64,000 bases of DNA, from NCBI GenBank assembly GCA_003116975.1, contig BGKB01000026.1:310001-374000 (forward strand), in the 5' to 3' direction. The translations under genes were made by a program, and so were the position numbers. The notes beneath the pieces are model-generated. The model made no database searches. It had not been told where the DNA came from and saw only the letters and a program-made list of their open reading frames with translations. This DNA is from Aurantiochytrium sp. KH105 (taxonomy: Eukaryota; Sar; Bigyra; Thraustochytrida; Thraustochytriidae). Below are positions 1 through 7,252 of the stretch, piece by piece. Position 1 is the first letter of the stretch. The number at the start of each line of letters is the position of its first letter.

Positions 1-1
1 G

Positions 2-988
2 AATCTGCTCCTGGAATACGCCGAGGGCCTGGATGCGCTTCTCGACGTGGCGGGAGACGTGCTCGTGGAAGCCAATCCTCGACTTGCGGATCTTTCTGGA
101 CTATTACTTCTCGGTTCCATTGGCGGCAATTGGACCATTTCGCAAAATGAAGGCATGACTGAGGTTGGAGCTCTTTCGAGCCTGACACGCGTTGACGGAG
201 GCATCTTCGTCTACCGGAATGAGCGACTTACTCACTTTAGCCAATCACAGCCCTTGGGTCTTACTGACGTGGGAGGGTATTTTGTCGTTGAGGACAATCG
301 TCGTCTAGCATCGCTACAGGGTCTCAACAATCTTGCGAGCGTGGGAGATGCTCTTATTATTGGGCGAAATCCTCAGCTTACGAGCCTTTCGAACGGACTC
401 GAGACGCTCACAAGTGTTGGCGGCGACCTTTACATTCAGGGCGAGATGACCACCTATGTGGGACTCGATGGTCTCGAGCGCGTCGAGGGCTCCATGGTCG
501 TGCATTCGATGCCATCGCTGACATCTCTCGAGGGTCTATCGGCACTGCAGCATGTCGGCAAGGACGTCCTCATGTACGCTAATCCAGTACTTGAGTCGGT
601 GAGCGAGCTCGAGGCACTACGAAATGTTGGTGCACGGATACGCATTTACGAGAATCAAATGCTTGCATCAGTACAAGGCATGCTTGAGGCCCTTGCGCAT
701 GTAGGAGCCTATGTGCGAATTAGCTTCACCAACGGTACAGTAGACTGTCCCGAGGGCACTGGTCTTGCAGTTGGCGAGCTGCCTCTCATTTACGACACAA
801 CCGCGGAAGATCCATCGGTCACTGAAGCGGCGCAGATGACATCTACGTATGGGAATTGGTGTGTCTTCAATTGCAACTATCCAAGTATTGTCTGGCCTTC
901 GGGCCGGCCTCGCATGTGGCAAACGCAAAGCGGAAAAATGTGGGACGCAACGCAAGGCCCCTATTGTGTTGAAGAGGCCACGAGCTAA
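2..988 (+). CDS. L-domain / leucine-rich repeat surface protein, 3' part
   Basis: The frame is open to the left edge of the window, so the 5' end is missing; the first in-frame GTG at 47 is not a credible start. The protein consists of repeats of about 40-45 residues with the pattern L-x2-L-x-G-L-x2-L-x2-V-G-G-x-L-x-I-x2-N (for example around positions 300-420 and 480-640). This is the rhythm of receptor L-domain and related leucine-rich repeats that form a beta-helical solenoid. The last 65 residues leave the repeat pattern and carry several Cys and Trp residues, ending in a hydrophilic tail with no membrane segment. The likely role is a secreted or surface recognition protein, but any signal peptide lies outside the window. 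The ligand is unknown. The stop is TAA at 986-988. Confidence 0.75.
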   Translation, partial: NLLLEYAEGLDALLDVAGDVLVEANPRLADLSGLLLLGSIGGNWTISQNEGMTEVGALSSLTRVDGGIFVYRNERLTHFSQSQPLGLTDVGGYFVVEDNRRLASLQGLNNLASVGDALIIGRNPQLTSLSNGLETLTSVGGDLYIQGEMTTYVGLDGLERVEGSMVVHSMPSLTSLEGLSALQHVGKDVLMYANPVLESVSELEALRNVGARIRIYENQMLASVQGMLEALAHVGAYVRISFTNGTVDCPEGTGLAVGELPLIYDTTAEDPSVTEAAQMTSTYGNWCVFNCNYPSIVWPSGRPRMWQTQSGKMWDATQGPYCVEEATS

Positions 989-1148
989 TGTAAATGTAAA
1001 GTAGATGAGCAAGCATTTCTCCAAGGAGATGATTATGTTCAATTTCCGTTCTATTTTCTCGTCTTATTACTCGATTACATGATTTTCCTGTGGAGCCTCT
1101 CAAGCCTCGGAGTTTAATGTTTTTTTGTTTTTTTTTCAAAAGCTAGAC
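989..1148. other. Convergent 3' spacer
   Basis: This 160-base AT-richer spacer lies between two genes that end towards each other. It contains T-runs at 1119-1136 and presumably holds both 3' UTRs. I see no gene in it. Confidence 0.6.
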
Positions 1149-2117
1149 CTAGAGCCGAGCTGTCAAGGGAGCCTTCACAAAACGGTCGAGCAGGGCCATC
1201 ACGAGATGACCCCGACCAAACATAAAGTCAGTGTGAATATCAACGTGGTCGTGACGCTCCAAAATATAGGTTTCGAGAGCCTCATGGCCAATGTGTACGA
1301 GTTCGCGGTGCAAGGCCAGCGTCGAAGTAACCGGGACTGTGTCATCTTTCTCGCCGTGCAAAAGCATGATGTGTGGCAAAAGGTCGCGTTCGTCAACAGA
1401 AAGCTGGCGCACAAGACGCACTGGGCTGCGCGCTCGAAACTCCTCGAGCGTGGTGCCGTTCGCTGGCTTCATAAAGGAGAGCTCATGGACTCCGCGACCG
1501 CGTTCAAAGTCATAGTGCGTCTCAATATCAAAGGGTCCAGAGAGAAGCAGTAGTCCGTCGCAGAGTTGCTCACCCTGTTGCGCAGCCTGAATGGCGGCGA
1601 GCATGGAAATGTGTGCCCCTGAGCTGTGGCCCATTACCCGTGTTGACGATGCCCCAGGATACCGCTCTCGGGCCCAGCGTAAGGCGAGATTCACATCTTG
1701 AGCTTGCTCGTCGCTCTTGGCCCATGGGTAAAGTCTGTAGTTTAGCACGAGGACGAGAAAGCCCCGGCGTTCGAGCTCGAGGGCGTGCAAGGTGTACATT
1801 TCCTTGTTTCCAAAGCCCCAGGCACCACCGTGAACGAAGACGAGGATTCCGCGGGCAGCTGGCGCCGTGTCGGCGTCGCCGTAGACGTCAACCGTGTGTC
1901 TCTTGAGAGGCCCATAGGCAAGGCCACGAGCCACTTGCGAGTCCTTGGCGCCCACCACGTAGTCGCGCGCGAGGCTCGGTCTGAGCGCCACGAGCGCCGC
2001 GCCAGCGCCGACCATGAGCATGTTGTCGACGGCCTTGCCAAAGACCTTGGAGTCCCGGAGCGCGTGCTGCACCCGCACGGGCAGCACGCGCCCGAGGACC
2101 TCTTCTGCGCGGCCCAT
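1149..2117 (-). CDS. Alpha/beta-hydrolase, ICME-like esterase
   Basis: 322 residues from the ATG at 2117. The frame stays open further upstream (to 2855), but that stretch overlaps the divergent plus-strand gene and looks like noise, so 2117 is chosen. Visible parts: a hydrophobic N-terminal segment at residues 33-47, the oxyanion-hole motif HGGAW at 96-100, the nucleophile elbow GHSSG (Ser165), a later LLHGEKDDTVPV block with the likely acid, and a C-terminal RHDHVDIH with the candidate catalytic His. The HGGAW-x-GNK arrangement followed by NYRLYP recalls isoprenylcysteine methylesterase and carboxylesterase-like membrane hydrolases. Known family role: hydrolysis of small esters, in ICME the prenylcysteine methyl ester. 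The substrate here is inferred only. Kynurenine formamidase-type hydrolases share the motif and are the main alternative. Confidence 0.85.
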   Translation of the reverse strand: MGRAEEVLGRVLPVRVQHALRDSKVFGKAVDNMLMVGAGAALVALRPSLARDYVVGAKDSQVARGLAYGPLKRHTVDVYGDADTAPAARGILVFVHGGAWGFGNKEMYTLHALELERRGFLVLVLNYRLYPWAKSDEQAQDVNLALRWARERYPGASSTRVMGHSSGAHISMLAAIQAAQQGEQLCDGLLLLSGPFDIETHYDFERGRGVHELSFMKPANGTTLEEFRARSPVRLVRQLSVDERDLLPHIMLLHGEKDDTVPVTSTLALHRELVHIGHEALETYILERHDHVDIHTDFMFGRGHLVMALLDRFVKAPLTARL

Positions 2118-2183
2118 GATTCTCTTTCCTGCGCCCTCAGCCGGCCGGCCTGACCGCTCGCTCGCTCGCTTGCTGCAAGCAAG
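2118..2183. promoter_or_regulatory. Very short bidirectional promoter
   Basis: Only 66 bases separate the start codon of the minus-strand hydrolase (2117) from the ATG of the plus-strand membrane protein (2184). Both genes must start transcription within this interval or within each other's coding region. It contains GCTCGCTCGCTCGCTTGC-type repeats and no TATA box that I can see. Confidence 0.4.
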
Positions 2184-3254
2184 ATGAGCAAATCGCTTTT
2201 GGGTTTTTCGTTGACGGCGTCCACGATGGCGTCGCGTCAGGCGCCCTCGGACGCTGAGTACCTGAGCGAGAGCGAGGACCAGGGCGAGATCGAGGGCGAG
2301 ATCGAGTATGAGGAGGAGTTCGAATCGTGGGACTCTGCTCCGCGCCGTCCCGCGCCGCGAAAGTTCCCGCTCTCGTCGTGGCAACGGCAAGGTATCCTCG
2401 TAGTGATCGCGCTTCTCGGGGCCCTGTACCAGGTGCGCAAGGCCTCGTCCATCTTCGAGAGCCAGGACGAGGAAGCCGCGCGGCAGCTGGAGCTCGCGGG
2501 ATCTCACCTTGAGAGACTGGCGGACGCTGACCTGCAGTTCTTTATAGGCCAGGCATGGCATCCGCCCCAAGATGTCAAGGACCCCCGGCGAACTCCTCAC
2601 AGTTTCACGGATGCTAAAACTGGGACGAGGAGGGCGCTCATCGCCGTCAGTGAAGGACATTGCATGGCCAAGGGCCATCAGGCCGCCACCGCAGATTTGC
2701 CAAAAGCCATGGTGATTTGTGCAGAGATCTTTGTGGACCCGGTGCAGCGACGCAGGCATTCTGAACGCGAAACCCGACGTGCATTTCCGTCGTGGGCAGC
2801 AGCTCAGCAACAACAAGGATCGTCCACGCAGAGTCATTCTCGCGATGCAAGGCATCGATCAAAAGGTTCCGCGAGGCATGCTGGTACGGAAAAGTCAATA
2901 AAGAGGCTTCCACTGCTTGGCATGTGGATTTACCATGCGAGCATGGAGCCTGCCGCACGTGAGCTGCAGCGTCTTGGTCTGGTGGATCGAGTTTTGCAAG
3001 CCTTTGAGACGCCTCAAGATATCTCCTCTGCCGCCAGTGGGTCTCCGCATGTTGTAAAGAAGACCTTGAAGCCCCAGGAGGAGAACTCGGTTTCCTCGTC
3101 GGGCTCTGTTGCGTCGTCCAAAGAAGCTCCTGATAGCTCCTCAAGTTGCCAAAGCTCAGACGCGAGCGCAGATGGATCGTCGTCCGAATTCCAAAATCCC
3201 CATTCTGCCGAGACCTCTGCCACGTCCGAGGCTTGTAGTGCCACTTATGACTGA
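2184..3254 (+). CDS. Hypothetical single-pass membrane protein
   Basis: 356 residues; not recognised. The N-terminus is strongly acidic (E/D-rich, about residues 25-55), followed by a Pro/Arg patch and one clear hydrophobic segment (about residues 70-85, ILVVIALLGALYQV). A soluble region follows, and the last 70 residues are Ser/Ala/Glu-rich low complexity. The layout suggests a type II or tail-out membrane protein of the endomembrane system; this is inference. It is divergent from the esterase with a 66-bp shared promoter, so co-expression is plausible. An in-frame ATG at 2226 is an alternative start. An unrecognised intron in the middle (2500-2900) cannot be excluded because alternative frames there also look protein-like. 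Confidence 0.5.
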   Translation: MSKSLLGFSLTASTMASRQAPSDAEYLSESEDQGEIEGEIEYEEEFESWDSAPRRPAPRKFPLSSWQRQGILVVIALLGALYQVRKASSIFESQDEEAARQLELAGSHLERLADADLQFFIGQAWHPPQDVKDPRRTPHSFTDAKTGTRRALIAVSEGHCMAKGHQAATADLPKAMVICAEIFVDPVQRRRHSERETRRAFPSWAAAQQQQGSSTQSHSRDARHRSKGSARHAGTEKSIKRLPLLGMWIYHASMEPAARELQRLGLVDRVLQAFETPQDISSAASGSPHVVKKTLKPQEENSVSSSGSVASSKEAPDSSSSCQSSDASADGSSSEFQNPHSAETSATSEACSATYD

Positions 3255-4623
3255 CAGACATAAGAGACCGCCTGGTCTGCGAATCTATAGATTTTCATAG
3301 CCAAGTCTCGCGAAGAGAGGCCCTTGTCTTTTCCAACAAAAACGACACGGTGTTGTCTTGTCTTCCTTGGATAGTCGTGGCATTGACATCGAAAGGATGG
3401 AATTCATCATTCTCAAGATGTTGGCAGCTTTGAAGGCGCTTGTGCGACGATGACACCCTTCTCGCGTCATGGACAATCAAAAACTCGTTCTCTTTCTGTT
3501 CAAGGCCGCGCCTGCTGCTTGTTATTGACGACGAGCTCGAAACGTTCTCGACCCGTTGCCCTTCCCTGTTCTCATGTGCGTGCAACCGTCAACCTTTCAT
3601 CTGCGGCAGTCAGCTGTCAGCAACGCCGAAACTGCACAAGCAAGATAGGTCTAGGGTTCAACAAGGATAAAAAACGCTCGCAGTCGCAGTCGCTGTCGTG
3701 CGCAATGTCGGCCGCGAGTCAAAGCCGTTTTTAATTATCGTACGCCTCCACGTCTGCATCGCATCCGAACTTTTCTGTCCACCGCCACGCCCACCGAATC
3801 TCTCCAGTAAGGCAACCAGCGGCAGCTGCTGCAGCTCTTTCTCCTTTCCTTCTCTGTTCTTCTTCAGCGCGACGCCGCCGACAGCGACAAGCGCTCGCAG
3901 TCTGCTGCTACTGCTGCTGCTGCTCCTGCTGCATGACGAGAGAGCCCCTTTCCCGACGATCGATTGCTTGCTTGCTTGCTTGCTTGCTTGCTCGCTTGAT
4001 TTCCTTGGCGGGTCGCAGTCGCGTCGAGCTGGGTCGCCTTCTTGACTTTCTTGCCCGAAGAGACGACCACCACAGCGGCAGGTCGCGAGAAGGATGCGGC
4101 GCCAAAATTAGGAACGCCTCTAGCACCTGCGCAGGCTGCAGCTAGCTCGTGTCGCTCGCCTTGGCCGACGTTGACTCAACCCGACTCGACTCGACACGAC
4201 AAGAGCCAGGACTGCGAGCGTCGCAGCCACGCCGCGGCTGCTGGTAAGGTATCCGCAGCTGCTGATTGATGGCGGCTGCGTCTCCTGGCTCGCTCGGCCG
4301 CGGCCGATGCGCATCGGAGGCGTCGCGGCAGAGCCTCGGCGCCGCCTCCGCGAGGCAGAACCGTGTCGGCCGTCGGGTCTCGGGCGAGGAAAGCGCATCC
4401 TTCGGCGACGCGCAGAGCTCGTACCTCTCTGACTGGCGCCTGCGACGGCGAGCGACAGCGCGGCAAAGGACCGGCGAAGACCGCCAAGAAGGCAGACCCT
4501 GAACGCGAGAACGAGACTCATAAGCCCCAGCCTGAGACCGAGCTGCAGAACCAGAACCAGAACCAGGATCAGGTGCAGGAGCACGGGGAGGAGAAGGACG
4601 AGAAGAACGGGAAGGAGCCAGAG
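3255..4623. other. Intergenic region, upstream of the lipocalin
   Basis: About 1.37 kb without a convincing gene. It contains a CTTG microsatellite (3964-3998), a run of CTG-type triplets near 3900-3935, and from 4270 a GC-rich stretch that is open in the lipocalin frame but has no ATG there. It presumably holds the 3' UTR of the membrane protein and the promoter and 5' UTR of the lipocalin. Confidence 0.5.
3964..3998. repeat. (CTTG)n microsatellite
   Basis: About eight tandem CTTG units, the last ones imperfect (CTCG). The same tetramer recurs in many spacers of this window. Confidence 0.9.
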
Positions 4624-5370
4624 ATGATGAAGTCGAGCCTGAGCGCAGCGATCATGGCTGCCGTGCTGGCCAGCACGGGTCCCGCGGCGAGCGTCGCCGT
4701 CGAGACGCAGACGAGCATGCTGCGGACGGGGGAAACGAGGTCGATGCTCTGGGGCTGGTGGGGGGATGACGACGACGATGTCGAGTGCCCGTCGGTGCCT
4801 CCTGTGGACGATTTTGACCTTGATACGTGGACGGCGCAGTCGTGGTACATTCACGCGCAGCAGGAGACGGCGTATCAGGAGAGCGAGTTCTTCTATTGCG
4901 TCGTGGCAACCTACGAGATTCAAGACAACTACGTTGAAGTGCTTAACTATGCGACGGACGCAAACCAGTCCGAGATCCAGCAGTCGGGCGGTAACTTCTT
5001 CTCGAACCTCTGCGCGCGCCAGCTCGAGACTGGATCCGGAGATCTTGAAGTTGCCCCGTGCTTTCTCCGCTACCTCGGTTGGGTCGGTGCCGGGCCGTAC
5101 ACGGTCATCCTCAAGGCCGACGACTACTCGTGGGCCGTCGTCTCCGGTGGACAGCCGACGGAAGTGGAGCAGACAGACCCTGTGCTGTGCACCACCAAGA
5201 CCGATACCACCAACGGTAGTGGACTCTGGATCTTTACGCGCTCGCAGGCTCGCGACGACGACCTCGTCGAGGACATCAAATCACAACTCGAGGACATGGG
5301 AGTCTACACCGGTCTTCTTCAGGATGTGAGCCAGGAAGGCTGCACCTACGAAGGTACAACGCTCAAGTAA
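4624..5370 (+). CDS. Secreted lipocalin family protein
   Basis: 248 residues from the ATG at 4624, the first ATG of the frame; the open frame extends upstream only through a GTG at 4363. Starting here places a signal peptide at the very N-terminus (about residues 1-25, Ala/Ser/Val-rich). A short WGWWGDDDDD linker follows at about 43-52. The lipocalin fold is indicated by SWYIHAQQ (73-80, equivalent to the GxW/Y signature), alternating strand-like segments (FFYCVVATYEI, NYVEVLNYA), a YSWAVVSGG strand, LWIFTRSQAR and a final helix ending in a Cys. This matches Blc/apolipoprotein D-type lipocalins, which bind small hydrophobic molecules. The ligand is unknown. The six Cys residues fit an exported protein with disulfides. 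Confidence 0.75.
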   Translation: MMKSSLSAAIMAAVLASTGPAASVAVETQTSMLRTGETRSMLWGWWGDDDDDVECPSVPPVDDFDLDTWTAQSWYIHAQQETAYQESEFFYCVVATYEIQDNYVEVLNYATDANQSEIQQSGGNFFSNLCARQLETGSGDLEVAPCFLRYLGWVGAGPYTVILKADDYSWAVVSGGQPTEVEQTDPVLCTTKTDTTNGSGLWIFTRSQARDDDLVEDIKSQLEDMGVYTGLLQDVSQEGCTYEGTTLK

Positions 5371-5596
5371 ACCTCAGCTTCACTTGAGCAAAAAGTCTAG
5401 TTTATCAGCAAGTCTGTTCAACTCACCAGAGGCCGCGCTGTCGCTTCATTCACAATGACGATCATTTTATGCAAATCAAACAAGCAAGTTACCTGTTTAT
5501 TTATCTGTCCGTTCAGTATGTGCCCAATTCAAGCATGTAAGACGATAGCGATATTTGCACGGCCCCGGATTTCATGCCCAAAGAAAATGCAAAGCA

Positions 5597-5633
<37 letters not shown>

Positions 5634-6021
5634 GCCTGCTCATCACGGATCAACACCTTTTCCCAATGATCACACTATTTATTTTTGAAGCAAATCAAGT
5701 TCACATTGAAACGCAAAAGCCCGAGCGTTACTTTTTTTAAAAAAAAAATTAAAAACGCACCTGAACATAAATTCATCCTCATTCATGCATTCGTTTATGA
5801 GAGTCCCATCTTCGCAAACATGTTGAAAGCAAAAGTTTGAGATTATACCAAGCTTGTGCCTAGCTCAGTCTACTGTGTGTCGGCGAAAGCTCATCTTAGG
5901 CAGATTTTGTCTTGGGCTTTGACGGCACGAGAATGTACTGCTGCCATGTTGAAAGCAAAAGTCTGAGATTATACCAAGCTTGTGCCTAGCTCAGTCTACT
6001 GTCTGTCGGCGAAAGCTCATC
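5371..6021. other. Convergent spacer between lipocalin and elongase
   Basis: This AT-richer spacer holds the lipocalin 3' UTR, a (TC)n tract, an A-rich stretch at 5729-5753, and one complete copy of a 126-bp duplication derived from the end of the elongase gene. No independent gene is seen. Confidence 0.6.
5601..5631. repeat. (TC)n microsatellite
   Basis: About fifteen perfect TC units in the 3' region of the lipocalin gene. Confidence 0.95.
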
Positions 6022-6070
6022 TTAGGCAGATTTTGTCTTGGGCTTTGACGGCGCGAGAATGTACTGCTGC
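5819..6070. repeat. 126-bp tandem duplication covering the elongase 3' end
   Basis: Two units, 5819-5944 and 5945-6070, differ at about three positions (T/C near 5839, G/C near 5877, A/G near 5928). The right unit carries the last 16 codons and stop of the functional elongase on the minus strand. The left unit carries the same 16 codons (one Ala to Val change) and stop, but lies downstream of the real stop, so it is an orphan coding fragment in the 3' UTR. Confidence 0.95.
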
Positions 6071-6840
6071 ACGTAAAAGTTGAGAAAGAGAAAGAGAAAG
6101 GGGACCACAATGTAATATGGCGTCAGGTACTCGTAAAAATGCGTGTGCACCAGCGGCTCGCAGTCATAGTGAAAGTAAATTGCCGTGTGAATAGCAATGC
6201 TAAAAATGAACTGCACAATCTGCAATTGCGTAATGAGAGGACGAAACTGCTTGGGGAAGGGACGAAAGTAGTGCGCGTACATGACCGTGTGAATAAAAGC
6301 ATTCACGGCGACACCATACTTGATGGATGAAAGGAAAATGTGGTCGATCGCGTAAAGCCAAAAGGTGGTTGCGTGGTGCAAGACATGCAGAAAACGCAAC
6401 TTGTTGCCCTTGATGATGAGCAATACGGTGTCGAACCACTCCCAGACCTTGGATGCTGCAAACAAGAAACTGATGAGCTGAAAATGCGGGTGCGTGAGCC
6501 GTTTGCACGTCGCCGATTCCAGACTCGCAAAATGGTCATCCTGCACCATGAGGTAGGTCGTATAGATCCACACGGCGCCAGAAAACAGACACAGTCCGAG
6601 GTTGTGCGCTCCACGGAGCGCCATAAGTCCGCCAAGATACCCTCGCAGCATGTACGTCACGGCGAGCGTCACAAAATATAGCGCGGTTGACCCTATCAGC
6701 AGCCCAAGCGGTTCGGAGATCATCATCGGGCCCACATAGCTGTCCTCCTTGCTGTACGTGACTTGCCACTTGAAGGCCGCCGACGTAGCGTACTTGGCTA
6801 AAGACTCCGCCATGCCCTTGTATCTTTCGAGGTCCTCCAT
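6022..6840 (-). CDS. ELO-family very-long-chain / PUFA fatty acid elongase
   Basis: 272 residues, normal length for the family. All diagnostic ELO motifs are present: KVWEWFDT (131-138), the histidine box HVLHH (152-156), NAFIHTVMYAHYF (180-192) and TQLQIVQ (204-210). There are about seven hydrophobic segments. The enzyme condenses malonyl-CoA with a fatty acyl-CoA in the endoplasmic reticulum, the first step of elongation. The C-terminus KTKSA fits the KxKxx ER-retrieval signal. The sequence resembles polyunsaturated-type elongases more than saturated ones (HVLHH box), but chain-length preference cannot be read from the sequence. The gene appears intronless. Its 3' end lies in a 126-bp tandem duplication. 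Confidence 0.95.
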   Translation of the reverse strand: MEDLERYKGMAESLAKYATSAAFKWQVTYSKEDSYVGPMMISEPLGLLIGSTALYFVTLAVTYMLRGYLGGLMALRGAHNLGLCLFSGAVWIYTTYLMVQDDHFASLESATCKRLTHPHFQLISFLFAASKVWEWFDTVLLIIKGNKLRFLHVLHHATTFWLYAIDHIFLSSIKYGVAVNAFIHTVMYAHYFRPFPKQFRPLITQLQIVQFIFSIAIHTAIYFHYDCEPLVHTHFYEYLTPYYIVVPFLFLFLNFYVQQYILAPSKPKTKSA

Positions 6841-7252
6841 CTTCTTCTATAAGCCTTGCTCGTTTGCTGGCGTGCTTGTTTGCTTACTTGCCAGTGTGCT
6901 TGCGTGCGTGGAAGCGCGCTACCGTGGTAGCGTGGTAGCGTGGTAGCGTGCCGGCGTGCGAGCAGGCAAACGTCTGTGCCCGGCCCCGTTCTGGTTCTGC
7001 GCCTCAGGCGGCACTCACTAACACCTGCCACCGACGTCGGCTTCGCCAAACAAGGGCCTCCCCTTTTGGACACAATCAAAGTCGACCGGCCCAGAGTCGA
7101 CTATGGGGATCAGGGGGCGGCGACGCGGATCGACGGACACATACCTTCTGGCTGTTGCTTCCTTGTCAACTTGCTGTCACGCGGCAGCTGCAGCGGAAAA
7201 GGAAAGCGTCATCGTCGATGCTGGCTGAAAAATGGTGGTATAAAGGTTAGGG
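6841..7252. other. Elongase promoter / kelch gene 3' region
   Basis: This 412-base spacer is upstream of the elongase and downstream of the kelch protein, both on the minus strand. It holds three perfect 8-bp tandem units GTGGTAGC (6924-6947) and CTTG/GTGC-rich sequence close to the elongase start. No gene is seen. Confidence 0.5.

Noticed and set aside
2118-2855. Upstream extension of the esterase frame to 568 residues
   Set aside because: It overlaps the divergent gene completely and has no hydrolase features; HGGAW and GHSSG both lie after 2117.
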